NCBI GenBank assembly: GCA_945904955.1
Contig: CAMDPO010000023.1
Coordinates: 1 to 38,442, forward strand
Direction: 5' to 3'
Origin: Rhizobium sp. Q54
GTDB taxonomy: Bacteria > Pseudomonadota > Alphaproteobacteria > UBA2966 > CAIVPW01
Length of the DNA: 38,442 nucleotides
Positions 26,463 through 35,670 of the stretch are shown piece after piece (the stretch's first letter is position 1; every line of letters begins with the position of its first letter). The notes under the pieces were generated by a model that was not told the DNA's origin, did no database searches, and worked only from the letters and a program-made list of their open reading frames with translations. The position numbers and the translations under genes were made by a program.

Positions 26463-28573
26463 TCCGCTGCCAGCAACATCATGGTGAGGGGTGCAACACT
26501 GCGCTCGCCGCCGTGCGGGCCGGCGTCCTCGCCGGCCTCGGCGTGCGGCTCGCTCGTGTCAAGAATCAGTTTCCAGCGCATCGTGTTTGGCACCGCTGGT
26601 AGCACGAAGTTGACGGCATCCTGGGCGCCGTTGATCAGGAGAAGCAACACGGCGTCGTCGACCGCCTTGCCGCGCTCGTCGAAGAAATCACCGGCGCGGC
26701 CATTCAGCATCATGCCGACGCAGCGGTTGTTGGGATCGGCCCACTGCTCGCCGCGCACTTCGCCGCCGTCCGTGGCAATCCACGTAACATCCTTCACGCC
26801 CTCGCGCGACACGTGCTGGCCGTGCAGGTAGCGTGGCCGCCGCAGCACAGGATGCTCCTTGCGCACCTTGATCAGGCGCTGGGCGAATGCGAACAGCGCG
26901 CGATCCGCCGGCGTGATGCCTTCCCAGTCGAACCAATTGATCTCGTCGTCGAGGCAGTAGGCGTTATTGTTGCCGCGCTGGCTGCGGCCGATCTCGTCGC
27001 CGGCCAGCAGCATCGGGATGCCTTGGCTGAGGAACAGCGTCGCCAGGAAGTTGCGCTTCTGCTGCTCGCGCAACGCGACGATGCCGGAGTCCCCCGTCGG
27101 CCCCTCGGCGCCGTAGTTGGCCGAGATGTTGTTGTTGTTGCCGTCGTACGGCTTGCCGTTGGCGACGTTCTGCGGATTGGCGTAGCTCACCAGGTCGTTC
27201 ATGGTGAAGCCGTCGTGGGCGGCGACGAAATTGACGCTCGCCCACGGCCTGCGCCCCTGGCGGTCGAAGATGTCCGCCGAGCCGTGCACGCGGCGCACGA
27301 ACTGCGGCAGGGTGTTCTGGTCGCCGCGCCAGAAGCCGCGCGCATCATCGCGGTAGCGGTCGTTCCACTCCGCCCAGCCGGGCGGGAAGCTACCGAGCTG
27401 GTAGCCGCCCGGGCCGATGTCCCACGGCTCGGCGATCAGCTTGACCTTGCTCAGCACCGGGTCCTGCAGGATGGCGTCGAAGAAACCGCTGCTGGGATCG
27501 AAGCCGTTCGCCTCACGCCCCAGGATGGGCGCCAGGTCGAAGCGGAAGCCATCGACGTGCATCTCCTCGACCCAGTAGCGCAGCGAGTCGACGATCATCT
27601 GCACGACACGCGGGTGCGCCGCGCTCAGCACGTTGCCGCAGCCCGAGTCGTTGATGTAGTGCCGCTCGGAGCCGGCCACGAGGCGGTAGTAGCTGGCGTT
27701 GTCGATGCCGCGAAAGCAGAACGTCGGCCCGAGCTCGCTGCCCTCTGCGGTGTGGTTGTAGACCACGTCGAGGATCACCTCGATGCCGGCGCGGTGCAGC
27801 TCGCGCACCGCCGCGCGGAACTCGTTGATGGCGTCGCCGGTGGCGCTGTAGCGCGGCTCCGGCGCGAAGAACCCGATGGAGTTGTAGCCCCAGTAGTTCT
27901 TCAGACCCTGATCGATCAGGTGGCCCTCATCGAAGAACGCATGAATCGGGAGCAGTTCGATGGATGTCACGCCGAGCCGCACCAGATGCTCGATCGCCTC
28001 CGGCGTTGCCAGTCCGGCAAACGTGCCGCGGCTCGCCACCGCCACGCCCGGGTGGCGCATGGTGAAGCCGCGCACATGGGCCTCGTAGACGATCGTGTCG
28101 GCCCACGGCACGTGCGGCGGCCGGTCGTCGCCCCATTGATAGAGCGGGTCCACCACTTGGGACTTCGGCATGAAGCGCGCCGAGTCGCGCCGGTCGAACG
28201 ACAGGTCGCCGCGCGGGTGGCCGATGCGATAGCCGAACAGCGCGTCCGACCACTGCAGCGAGCCCTTGATGGCCTTGGCATACGGGTCGAGCAGCAGCTT
28301 GTGCGCGTTGAAGCGGTGGCCGCGCTCGGGCTCATAGGGCCCGTACACGCGATAGCCATAGAGCTGCCCCGGCCGCGCCTCGGGCAGGTACCCGTGCCAA
28401 ATCTGGTTCGTGTACTCGGGCAGGATGATGCGCGCGACCTCGGGCCGGTCGGGGCGGTCGAACAGGCACAGCTCGACCCGCTCCGCGTTCGCCGAGAACA
28501 GCGCGAAGTTCACACCGCTGCCGTCCCAAGTGGCGCCGAGGGGATACGGCTGTCCGGGCCAGACGGCGGTCAT
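26459..28573 (-). CDS. glgX: Glycogen debranching enzyme GlgX
   Basis: Isoamylase-type GH13 enzyme that hydrolyses alpha-1,6 branches of glycogen limit dextrins. 704 residues. N-terminal CBM48-like domain (about 10-110, GVNFALFSANAERVELCLFD), then the (beta/alpha)8 barrel with DVVYNHTAEG, nucleophile Asp346 in GFRFDLAPILG, Glu in AEPWDIGPGGYQ and AHDGFTMNDLVSY. The C-terminal beta domain ends ...PHGGERSVAPLTMMLLAAE. It starts 13 bp after glgB and overlaps malQ, showing an operon. Confidence 0.95.
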   Translation of the reverse strand: MTAVWPGQPYPLGATWDGSGVNFALFSANAERVELCLFDRPDRPEVARIILPEYTNQIWHGYLPEARPGQLYGYRVYGPYEPERGHRFNAHKLLLDPYAKAIKGSLQWSDALFGYRIGHPRGDLSFDRRDSARFMPKSQVVDPLYQWGDDRPPHVPWADTIVYEAHVRGFTMRHPGVAVASRGTFAGLATPEAIEHLVRLGVTSIELLPIHAFFDEGHLIDQGLKNYWGYNSIGFFAPEPRYSATGDAINEFRAAVRELHRAGIEVILDVVYNHTAEGSELGPTFCFRGIDNASYYRLVAGSERHYINDSGCGNVLSAAHPRVVQMIVDSLRYWVEEMHVDGFRFDLAPILGREANGFDPSSGFFDAILQDPVLSKVKLIAEPWDIGPGGYQLGSFPPGWAEWNDRYRDDARGFWRGDQNTLPQFVRRVHGSADIFDRQGRRPWASVNFVAAHDGFTMNDLVSYANPQNVANGKPYDGNNNNISANYGAEGPTGDSGIVALREQQKRNFLATLFLSQGIPMLLAGDEIGRSQRGNNNAYCLDDEINWFDWEGITPADRALFAFAQRLIKVRKEHPVLRRPRYLHGQHVSREGVKDVTWIATDGGEVRGEQWADPNNRCVGMMLNGRAGDFFDERGKAVDDAVLLLLINGAQDAVNFVLPAVPNTMRWKLILDTSEPHAEAGEDAGPHGGERSVAPLTMMLLAAE

Positions 28574-28586
28574 GCGATGGAGATCG

Positions 28587-30839
28587 TTAGGACGACGGCG
28601 TCCACTCCAGGATCAAGGTGCTGAGCGGCGGCAGGGTGAGCGCGACCGAGTAGGGGCGGTAGTTGTGAGCGATCTCCTCGGCCGCCGCGCCGGTCTTGGC
28701 GACCACGCCGCTGCCGCCATAGCGCACATCGTCGGTGTTGAGGATCTCGCGCCAGGTACCGAGGCGCGGTACGCCGACGCGGTACACGCCGCGCACCACC
28801 GGCGTCATGTTCATCACCACCAGCACCGGGCGCGCGTCGCCTTGGCCGAGGCGCAGATACGTGAACACGCTGTTGTCGGAGTCGTGCAGGTCGATCCATT
28901 CGAATCCGGCGCGGTCGCAGTCGAGCTGATGCAACGCCGGCGTCGAGCGGTAGACGCGGTTGAGGTCGCGCACCAGCGCTTGCATGCCGCGGTGCGGCGC
29001 CGATTCGAGTAGGTGCCAGTCCAGGCTGTGGTCGTGGTTCCACTCACGCTCCTGGGCGAACTCGCCGCCCTGGAACAGCAGCTTCTTGCCCGGGTGCGTC
29101 CACTGGAAGCCGTAGTAGGCGCGCAGATTGGCGAAGCGCTGCCAGGAGTCGCCCGGCATGCGGCCGATCAGCGAGCCCTTGCCGTGCACCACTTCGTCGT
29201 GGCTGAGCGGCAGGACGAAGTTCTCGTCCCACGCGTAGACCAAGCCGAACGTGATGTCGTTGTGGTGATAGCGGCGGTTGATCGGGTCTTGCTGCATGTA
29301 GCGCAGCGTGTCGTGCATCCACCCCATGTTCCACTTGTAGCCAAAGCCCAAGCCACCGTCGTAGGTGGGGCGCGACACGCCCGGCCATGCGGTGGATTCC
29401 TCGGCCACGGTGGTGGTGCCGGGGTGGCGTGAAAAGATCAGCTCGTTCAGGCGCTTAAGGAAGGCGACGGCTTCCAGGTTCTGGTTGCCGCCGAAGCGGT
29501 TCGGCACCCATTCGCCGGGCTTGCGGCTGTAGTCGAGGTACAGCATCGAGGCCACCGCGTCGACGCGCAGGCCGTCGATCTTGTAGCGATCGAACCAGAA
29601 CAGTGCGTTGGCGGTCAGGTAGTTCGCCACCTCGCGCCGCCCGTAATTGAAGATCAGCGTGTTCCAGTCCGAATGGAACCCGAGCCGCGGGTCGGCGTGC
29701 TCGTACAGTGCCGTGCCGTCGAAGTAGCCAAGGCCGTGCGGATCGGTGGGGAAGTGTCCTGGTACCCAGTCCACCATCACGCCGATGCCTTCGGCGTGGG
29801 CGCGCGCGATGAACGCGGCAAAGTCAGCCGGCGTGCCGAAGCGCGCCGTCGGCGCGAACATGCCGACGGGCTGGTAGCCCCACGAGCCGTCGAACGGGAA
29901 CTCCGACACCGGCATCAGCTGCAAGTGCGTGAATCCCATGTCTCGCACGTACGGAATCAGGCGATCGCCGAGCTCGCGATAGGTGAGGAAGCGATTGCCT
30001 TCGCCCGGCACGCGCATCCAGGAGCCGAGGTGCGCCTCGTAGATCGAGATCGGCGCCGAGCGGTCGTTGATGCGCGCGCGCTGGCGCTCCCATTCGGTGT
30101 CGCGCGGCGCCGGCGGCAGCGGCGTGCTGACGACCGATGCCGTCTGCGGCCGCAACTCCATCTGGAACGCGAGCGGGTCGGCCTTGAGGGAGAGCGGCTG
30201 GCCCCGCGGGCCCTTGAACTCGAACTTGTAGAGCGCGCCGGGTTGCACGCCGGGCAGGAATATCTCCCACACGCCGCACTCGATGCGCTTGCGCATCGGC
30301 AGGCGGCGCCCGTCCCACGCGTTGAAGTCGCCGACGATCGCCGCGGTGCTCGCATTCGGCGCCCACACCGCGAAGTGCGTGCCGGCAACGCCCTCGATCT
30401 CGATTGCGTGTGCGCCGAGCTTGTCGTACAGGCGCAGGTGATTGCCTTCAGCGATCAGGTGGGAATCGAGGTCGCCGAGCACCGTCGGGAATCGATAGGG
30501 GTCGTCGATGACGCGAATGCCGGCGCCTTCGCTGACGCGCAGCTGGTAGCGGAAGCGGCTCTTGCGCGGCAGAACGCCGGCGAACAGGCCGCTGGCATCG
30601 AACTGCGGCAGGTTGGCGACAAGGTCGCCCGTCGCCGCGTCGAGCACCTCGACGCCGTGCGCCTCGGGCTGGAAGACGCGGACGACGAAGCCTGCCGGCA
30701 CCTCGTGCATGCCGAAGAAGCCGAACGCGTCGCCGATGTCGGCGCGCAGCACGGCCGCTACGGCGCCAGCGGTGACCGTCGGATCGGCAGGAGCCTCAGG
30801 GGACTTGCCGCCACGAAGACGCGAGCTCGGCTGCGACAT
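28587..30839 (-). CDS. glgB: 1,4-alpha-glucan branching enzyme
   Basis: Makes alpha-1,6 branch points in glycogen; GH13 subfamily 9. 750 residues with two N-terminal beta domains (GBE_N about 35-120, CBM48 about 130-235, [21 protein letters not shown]), then the catalytic barrel: nucleophile Asp427 in [15 protein letters not shown], Glu in [11 protein letters not shown], and [13 protein letters not shown]. The C-terminal beta domain follows. It comes 42 bp after the maltokinase fragment and 13 bp before glgX. Confidence 0.96.
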   Translation of the reverse strand: MSQPSSRLRGGKSPEAPADPTVTAGAVAAVLRADIGDAFGFFGMHEVPAGFVVRVFQPEAHGVEVLDAATGDLVANLPQFDASGLFAGVLPRKSRFRYQLRVSEGAGIRVIDDPYRFPTVLGDLDSHLIAEGNHLRLYDKLGAHAIEIEGVAGTHFAVWAPNASTAAIVGDFNAWDGRRLPMRKRIECGVWEIFLPGVQPGALYKFEFKGPRGQPLSLKADPLAFQMELRPQTASVVSTPLPPAPRDTEWERQRARINDRSAPISIYEAHLGSWMRVPGEGNRFLTYRELGDRLIPYVRDMGFTHLQLMPVSEFPFDGSWGYQPVGMFAPTARFGTPADFAAFIARAHAEGIGVMVDWVPGHFPTDPHGLGYFDGTALYEHADPRLGFHSDWNTLIFNYGRREVANYLTANALFWFDRYKIDGLRVDAVASMLYLDYSRKPGEWVPNRFGGNQNLEAVAFLKRLNELIFSRHPGTTTVAEESTAWPGVSRPTYDGGLGFGYKWNMGWMHDTLRYMQQDPINRRYHHNDITFGLVYAWDENFVLPLSHDEVVHGKGSLIGRMPGDSWQRFANLRAYYGFQWTHPGKKLLFQGGEFAQEREWNHDHSLDWHLLESAPHRGMQALVRDLNRVYRSTPALHQLDCDRAGFEWIDLHDSDNSVFTYLRLGQGDARPVLVVMNMTPVVRGVYRVGVPRLGTWREILNTDDVRYGGSGVVAKTGAAAEEIAHNYRPYSVALTLPPLSTLILEWTPSS

Positions 30840-30881
30840 TGTCCTTCAGACAGGGGCGTGTGCCCCTTGGGGGAGGCGCTC

Positions 30882-31922
30882 TCAGGCCAGGGCCTTAGTC
30901 AGTCCCAGCATTTCAAGGATTCCACGCACGGGGATACGAAGCCATAGGGGACGATTCGCAGCTTCGCAGGAGACCTCATAGAGCGCCTTTTCCAGTAGGT
31001 AAAGGTCGGTGAGGCGGCTGCGCAGGCCTTCGTCCTCTGGCCAGCCCGGCGCGCCTGCGGCGGCGTGACGATAGGCAGCCAAGAACACCGTGTAGGCAGC
31101 GTCCCGCCAGGCCAAGGCGTGGAATTCGGCATCTGCCGCTGCCGTGGGCAACATCCCGGCCCGCTCGAAGGCTACCGTCCGGGCGGCATAGTCCACGGTG
31201 CGCAGTATGCTGGCGACGTCGCGCAGGGGCGGCGCCTTGGCGCGGCGCTCGGCCAGCGGCCGCGACGGATTGCCCTCGAAGTCGAGGATGTACCAATCCT
31301 CCTTCACCGGCACGACGTTGCCGAGGGTCAGGTCGCCATGCACCCGCGTCGCCACGACCTTGGCCTCGGTCGGCACCAGCGCATGCAGGCGCGTCAGCAA
31401 CGCTTCCTTGGCGTCGAGGAACATCTGCGCGTCGCGGCACGCTGCCTCGTCGAGGTTCGTCATGCTGCGCCCGAGCGCCTCGTAGGCCGCCTGCAATTGC
31501 CGCTCGATCGCATGGCCGAGCGAGTCGAAGTACGACGCGCCGAGGGTCTCGGGTTGGAACGCCTCGTTGTCCGGTACCGCCAGGGCACGGTGCAGCTCGG
31601 CGGCGCGCCGTCCCAGCGTTGCCACGCGCACCAGGAACGCCGCGTGCGTGGTGGCCGGATCGGGCGCCTGGTCGGCGGGCTGCAGCATCAGCGTCTCGAG
31701 CTCGCGCTTGAGATGCTCGGTCGCCAGGTGCCAGCCGTCTCCCTGCGCCGCCACATAGGCGCGCAGCACGGCGACCGCGGTGGTCGTGCCGTCCTCGGCA
31801 ACGTGCTCGATGGCGCCAAGGTGCGCGGGCGCGTTGGCATATCCGGCGACCTCGGTGAGGTGCCGCCCCATCTCGATCTCCGGGTGCTCGCCCGGCCGCA
31901 GGCGGCGGTAGATCTTCAACAT
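30882..31922 (-). pseudogene. Maltokinase lacking its N-terminal part
   Basis: The frame encodes the kinase core of a maltokinase (Mak/TreS-Mak type), which makes maltose 1-phosphate from maltose: LKIYRRLRPGEHPEIEMGRH at the very N-terminus carries the ATP-site Lys, the catalytic loop is HGDLTLGNVV (Asp197) and the Mg motif DFEGNPSRPLAERR. Complete maltokinases are about 450 residues or are fused behind TreS. Here only 346 remain, and the N-cap plus the first kinase strands (the QSNTSV region) are missing. The open frame continues 27 codons upstream to a TAA at 32004-32006 without any start codon; the last recognisable piece is VNVADRAM. Possibly still translated from ATG 31922, but unlikely to be a full kinase. 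Confidence 0.75.
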
Positions 31923-32005
31923 CGCCCGGTCGGCAACGTTGACCGCGCCTCGGTGCGCTGGTACGGCAGCGCCAAGGGCTGCGCCGTCGGCCTCGCAGCG
32001 GCTTT

Positions 32006-32165
32006 ATGGCGCGCGATGACGTGCGCAATCGCCGCGCTGTCCGACTCCGAGGTTTCGCGCCTCGCCGGCACTCTGCAGAATCAGCCGGCGAGAGGCAGCG
32101 TTGTCGGCATCCTGCTGGTCATCCTGATCGTGCTCGGCATCGTCTTCCTGGTCCAGCGGGTCTAG
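32006..32165 (+). pseudogene. Frameshifted remnant resembling the PA2779 family C-terminus
   Basis: Frame 1 from ATG 32006 reads MARDDVRNR. After a +1 shift the frame from 32016 reads IAALSDSEVSRLAGTLQNQP, then a membrane helix GILLVILIVLGIVFLV and QRV before TAG. The pattern 'RxDVR...ALSDxEVxxLA...hydrophobic helix' resembles the C-terminal end of PA2779-family (DUF6627) proteins, from memory. An extra base in CGCAATCGCC would explain the shift. No signal peptide or ribosome site is visible. It begins where the truncated maltokinase frame on the other strand ends. An intact 49-residue ORF from ATG 32016 is the alternative. Confidence 0.4.
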
Positions 32166-32197
32166 ACGCCCGAACGGTTCGCCGCGCTCGTGGGTCG

Positions 32198-32827
32198 CTA
32201 GCGGAACGCTACCGACTCGCGAGCGCGGTTGAGCTTCTCGGCGGCCCACGCGTTGGGCGCCGTCGGCGCACCGGTGGGCCCAAGGCCCGTGCCGGCGCCC
32301 ACGGTCGTCAGATCGACCCGTCCGGCGGCGTTCTCCACGCTGACCGCGCGACCATCGAGCAGCACCACGCCGAACACGCCGTCGATCGGTCCGCCCCATA
32401 CGGTGGTACCGCGGATGCCGATGGTGGCGACGTCGGTCTGCACCTTCATCGAGTTGTCGGCCAGTTGAGCGATCTTGCCGGACGTCACCGCGAATGCGCC
32501 CTTGATGACGCGCAACGTGCCGCTGTTGCTCGCCTGGCCGAACGTGTAGTCGACCACCACGAACGCGGTCTCGGCGCCGAGCGTGAAGGTCGCGTCGTCG
32601 ATCATCTTGACCTCGAGGCGCGAATCCGCGCCGGTCGACAGCACGTCACCGATCTGGATGGGCTCACCCACCGCCAGCACACGCGGTACCGCGTTGCGCA
32701 CCGCCAGGGCATTGCCCTGAATGCGTGCCACGGTGCCGGCCGGGGGCGCGATCTGGGCCGCGGCGGGCGCGGCCAGCAGCCAAAGCAACAGGGGCGTGGC
32801 GAGGACGAGGGTCAGGAACCGGCGCAC
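32198..32827 (-). CDS. FecR-domain secreted protein
   Basis: 209 residues from GTG 32827 with AAGGA 7 bp upstream. Signal peptide: RRFLTLVLATPLLLWLLAAPAAA then QIAPPAG. The mature part is a FecR-like beta domain (VRNAVPRVLAVGEPIQIGDVL, SRLEVKMIDDATFTLG, GTLRVIKGAFAVTSGKI, TDVATIGIRGTTVWGG). The 'D.T...G......YTF' and 'TPTATIGIRGT'-like patterns are typical of stand-alone FecR proteins, which have no proven enzymatic role and are not the sigma-regulator type. It diverges from the VTT gene, 133 bp apart. Confidence 0.85.
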   Translation of the reverse strand: MRRFLTLVLATPLLLWLLAAPAAAQIAPPAGTVARIQGNALAVRNAVPRVLAVGEPIQIGDVLSTGADSRLEVKMIDDATFTLGAETAFVVVDYTFGQASNSGTLRVIKGAFAVTSGKIAQLADNSMKVQTDVATIGIRGTTVWGGPIDGVFGVVLLDGRAVSVENAAGRVDLTTVGAGTGLGPTGAPTAPNAWAAEKLNRARESVAFR

Positions 32828-32960
32828 GGGCGCATCCTTGTGACAGGGCGGAAAGTGCCAATCTCTTGTCGAGACTACGGGATTCGCACGCCATTTGGAT
32901 GCATCACAGGCGCGTGAAGGTTCGGCACGCGTCACTGCGGCCGAAGAAGGGGGAGGGGAC

Positions 32961-33656
32961 GTGGCGCCTATGCGACGACGCCGAGCCGTGCGCGCTGCGC
33001 TCGTGCTCGTGGTGCTCGCCGGCCTGACCGCCTTGTGGCAGTGGGGACCGGCCGCCGATCTTCTCGATCCCAACGCATGGGACGACTGGCAGCGCGCGTT
33101 GCGCGGCCGCTGGTACGCGTACGCCGGCGGAATAGCCGCGTATGTCGCTCTCGGCTTGCTGCTCGCGCCGCACATGGCGCTGATCGCGGTGACCGCGCTC
33201 GTGCTCGGCCCGGTCGCCGGATTCGCCGTGTCCGTGTTCGGCAGCATCCTCAGCGCCGCCGCCAACTACGGCGTCGGCGCGCGTCTCGGCCATCGCGACG
33301 TGCTCGAGGGAGCCGGTGGCCGCCTGCATCGCATTTCGGTCGCCATGGGCGAGCGCGGCATCGAGACGATGGTGGTGGCCCGCCTGCTCCCCATCGCGCC
33401 CTTCGCCTTGGTCAGCTACGCCGCGGGCGCCACCCACATTCGCTTCCGCGACTTCATGATCGGCAGCCTGATCGGCATGCTCCCGCTTACCGCGGGGGTG
33501 ACATTGCTGTCCGAGCAGTTCGGTCGGATGCTGCGCGAGCCGTCGGCCACCAACATCGCGCTGCAGATCGCGCTCGCCGCCCTCGTCGGCACCGTTGCCG
33601 TTCTCGGCGTGAGCCTCGTCCGTCGCTGGCTGCGCCGCCGCCGCGTGGGGCCGTAG
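32961..33656 (+). CDS. VTT/SNARE-associated (TVP38/DedA-like) membrane protein
   Basis: 231 residues from GTG 32961 (GGAGG at 32952-32956); an ATG at 32970 is an alternative with a longer spacer. Basic N-terminus, helix AALVLVVLAGLTALWQW, then the VTT domain: YVALGLLLAPHMALIAVTALVLGPVAGFAVSV region, SAAANYGVGARLGHRDVLEG, RLLPIAPFALVSYAAGATHI and FMIGSLIGMLPLTAG. The Arg-Leu-x-Pro-x-x-Pro motif is a hallmark of the family, whose members are linked to lipid scrambling or transport. Ends with a basic tail (RRWLRRRRVGP). The neighbours give no clear hint of its role. Confidence 0.88.
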   Translation: MAPMRRRRAVRAALVLVVLAGLTALWQWGPAADLLDPNAWDDWQRALRGRWYAYAGGIAAYVALGLLLAPHMALIAVTALVLGPVAGFAVSVFGSILSAAANYGVGARLGHRDVLEGAGGRLHRISVAMGERGIETMVVARLLPIAPFALVSYAAGATHIRFRDFMIGSLIGMLPLTAGVTLLSEQFGRMLREPSATNIALQIALAALVGTVAVLGVSLVRRWLRRRRVGP

Positions 33657-33710
33657 CCACGCGGTGCTAAGCTTGGTGCCAGGCATCACTCCGACCGAGG
33701 AGGAAAACCC

Positions 33711-34328
33711 ATGCGCTTCCTTCGATCCCTTCTAGTCTTCGTCGCGACGCTGTTGTCGGCGTCGGTCGCCCTCGCCCAAGCGCCTGCCGTGGGCGCGGGC
33801 GGTGCGGGAGGAGGAGGCGCAGCGATGTTCACGCTTTCGACGACAGCGTTCGCCGACGGCGGCGTCATCCCGGTGCGCTTCAGCCAGGCTGCTCCCGGCG
33901 CCGCACCCGGTGAGGGCACGTCGCCCGCGCTGACGTGGGCGAACGCTCCGGCCAACACGCGAAGCTTCCTGCTGCACATGCATGACATGGAAGTCGTGCG
34001 CAACCGCACCACCGACGACCAGCTGCACTGGCTGGTGTGGAACATCCCGGTGACGGCGACCGGACTGCCCGAAGGAGTAGCGCGGGGCGCGACGCTGCCC
34101 GACGGCAGCCGCCAGACCAGCGCGACCGGTCCCGTCTATCGCGGTCCCGGCGCTGGCGCCAACGGTCCGATGCACCACTATGTGTTCGAGCTCTACGCCC
34201 TCGACATTCCTCTGCCGGTCGAAGCTGTCGACGACGCCTTCGCCACCCGCACCAAGGTGATGGAAGCGATGCAGGGCCACATTCTCGGCAAGGCCGTCTA
34301 CCTCGGCCTGTTCCGCCGGCCGCAGTAG
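33711..34328 (+). CDS. Secreted YbhB/YbcL-type PEBP protein
   Basis: 205 residues with a signal peptide (RFLRSLLVFVATLLSASVALA, cleavage before QAP) and a Gly/Ala-rich linker (VGAGGAGGGGAA). The PEBP domain shows TSPALTWANAP, the Asp-rich HDMEV region, HWLVWNIP and the His motif GPMHHYVFELYALD. PEBP proteins bind phospholipids or small ligands in a conserved pocket; bacterial members have no settled role. AGGAGG at 33698-33703 precedes the ATG by 7 bp. It ends 15 bp before a strong convergent hairpin. Confidence 0.9.
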   Translation: MRFLRSLLVFVATLLSASVALAQAPAVGAGGAGGGGAAMFTLSTTAFADGGVIPVRFSQAAPGAAPGEGTSPALTWANAPANTRSFLLHMHDMEVVRNRTTDDQLHWLVWNIPVTATGLPEGVARGATLPDGSRQTSATGPVYRGPGAGANGPMHHYVFELYALDIPLPVEAVDDAFATRTKVMEAMQGHILGKAVYLGLFRRPQ

Positions 34329-34343
34329 GACTTAAGAAACGAG

Positions 34344-34377
34344 TTGCCCCGGGAGCGCGTGAAGCGCCCCGGGGCAA
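34344..34377. terminator. Long hairpin between convergent PEBP and EF-hand genes
   Basis: TTGCCCCGGG (34344-34353) pairs with CCCGGGGCAA (34368-34377). After a bulged A, GCGC pairs with GCGC around GTGAA, giving 14 base pairs. On the minus strand it is followed by CTCGTTTCTT, so termination of the EF-hand gene is especially likely. Confidence 0.75.
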
Positions 34378-34417
34378 TCGCATGCGAGCCGGCGGGAGGG
34401 TGCCGGCGTGCGAAGAC

Positions 34418-35005
34418 CTAGATGGCGCGCGGAGCGACGTCCGGGGTGGCCGGCACGGTCGCCGCGGCACCACGGCCGCGCTGCTGCTGTTGCTGTTGCG
34501 GCGCCTGGCGCTGCTGCGGCTGCTGCGGGCCCTGATCCGGACGGCGGATCTGCGGGCCGTCGTTGCCGCCGCGCTGTTGCGGGGCCTGCTGCTGGGCGAC
34601 CGGACGCTGGGTGTCGGTGGCGTCCACCTTGCCGTCTTTGTTGATGTCGGCGCGCGCCACGGTGTCCTTGAAGCGGGCGTTGAACTCGTCGGTTGTCACC
34701 TGGCCGTCGCCATCGACATCATGGCCCTGGAACTGACGCACCATGTCCGTGCGCATGGCATCGAGCCACAGCGCGCTGTATTCCTCGACCGACAGCTTGC
34801 CGTCGGCATTCTTGTCGAACTTGGCGAGGTTGGCGCCGCGCGCCGCGTTGATCTCGTCCTGGGTCACCGCGCCGTCCTTGTTGGTGTCGAACGCGCCCAG
34901 CAAGCCGGTGTTGCCGCCGCGCACATCTTGCGCCTGCACTACCCCTACCAACGCTGCGCCCGTCACGACGACGGCAACGGCAGCCACCACAAAACGCTTT
35001 TTCAT
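34418..35005 (-). CDS. Secreted EF-hand calcium-binding protein with Gln/Pro-rich tail
   Basis: 195 residues from the ATG at 35005 (GGAG about 10 bp upstream). Signal peptide MKKRFVVAAVAVVVTGAALV then GVVQA. Four EF-hand loops with the Dx[DN]xDG pattern: DTNKDGAVTQDE, DKNADGKLSVEE, DVDGDGQVTTDE and DINKDGKVDATD. The C-terminal 65 residues are low-complexity, rich in Gln, Pro, Arg and Gly (APQQQQQQRGRG). Likely a periplasmic or extracellular calcium binder; the tail has no recognised function. It converges on the PEBP gene across the 34344 hairpin; 171 bp separate it from DUF3299, enough for its own promoter. Confidence 0.85.
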   Translation of the reverse strand: MKKRFVVAAVAVVVTGAALVGVVQAQDVRGGNTGLLGAFDTNKDGAVTQDEINAARGANLAKFDKNADGKLSVEEYSALWLDAMRTDMVRQFQGHDVDGDGQVTTDEFNARFKDTVARADINKDGKVDATDTQRPVAQQQAPQQRGGNDGPQIRRPDQGPQQPQQRQAPQQQQQQRGRGAAATVPATPDVAPRAI

Positions 35006-35176
35006 GTATTCCGACTCCAACCAAATACCCCCGGGAGACAGCACCGCCTGAAGGAGGAGCTGCACCGCGCTGCACATGCGGCGCAGGACCATACGTAGCG
35101 TCGGGATGTTGCTCGCGGATTTCGCGGCACGCCCGTTTGGTAACGGAGCGTTGCAGGCGTGCGGTGCCGCCGGCGT

Positions 35177-35665
35177 CTAGAACCGGTATCGATCTACCCG
35201 GCTGGCGAGGACGCTGTAGCCGGCTGGGGCGAGCTCGGTCGCCACGTTTGCGACCTTCATCGTACCGGTGACGACGACGGCGTCGGTGAGGCTGTTCAAC
35301 CGAAACCCCTTCGGCGCCAGCACGTAGACCAGCTGGTTGGGTGGTGGCGGCGGCACGTGCACGCAGGCGCCCGCATAGGGCGCCAGCAGGAACTCGGTCA
35401 CCAGCTGCCCGTCGAACTCGAGCGGCACGATGAAGCCCGCCAAGCGCACCGTCTCGCCGTCGAAGTCGTGGACTACGGCCCCGTCGGCCTCCGTCGTCAG
35501 CTCTGCGCCATGCTGGACGACGCCGCGCACCACGGCCTGGCGCGACGCGGCCGGGATCAGGTGCTCCCACTCCAGCTGCACGATGACCGGCGCCGCCAGG
35601 GCGACCTGGGCGAGGCCCAGGTACACCGCCAGCGGGCTCATCCACCGTTGCATCGAACGTTGCAT
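35177..35665 (-). CDS. DUF3299 family secreted protein
   Basis: 162 residues from ATG 35665; ATGs at 35653 and 35641 are alternatives. The first two share the repeated octamer ATGCAACG (MQRSMQRW). Signal peptide about WMSPLAVYLGLAQVALA, cleavage before APVIVQ. The family signature is strong: VRLAGFIVPLEFDG, FLLAPYAGACVHVPPPPPNQ, a Cys-His-rich segment conserved in DUF3299 that may bind metal. The function is unknown. It starts 5 bp after the S1/P1 nuclease stop and is clearly in its operon. Confidence 0.85.
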   Translation of the reverse strand: MQRSMQRWMSPLAVYLGLAQVALAAPVIVQLEWEHLIPAASRQAVVRGVVQHGAELTTEADGAVVHDFDGETVRLAGFIVPLEFDGQLVTEFLLAPYAGACVHVPPPPPNQLVYVLAPKGFRLNSLTDAVVVTGTMKVANVATELAPAGYSVLASRVDRYRF

Positions 35666-35670
35666 GGCGC

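Noticed and set aside
31065-32015. A long plus-strand frame leading into the small ORF at 32016
   Set aside because: It is the antisense shadow of the maltokinase frame; only the last 150 bp show plausible protein sequence.
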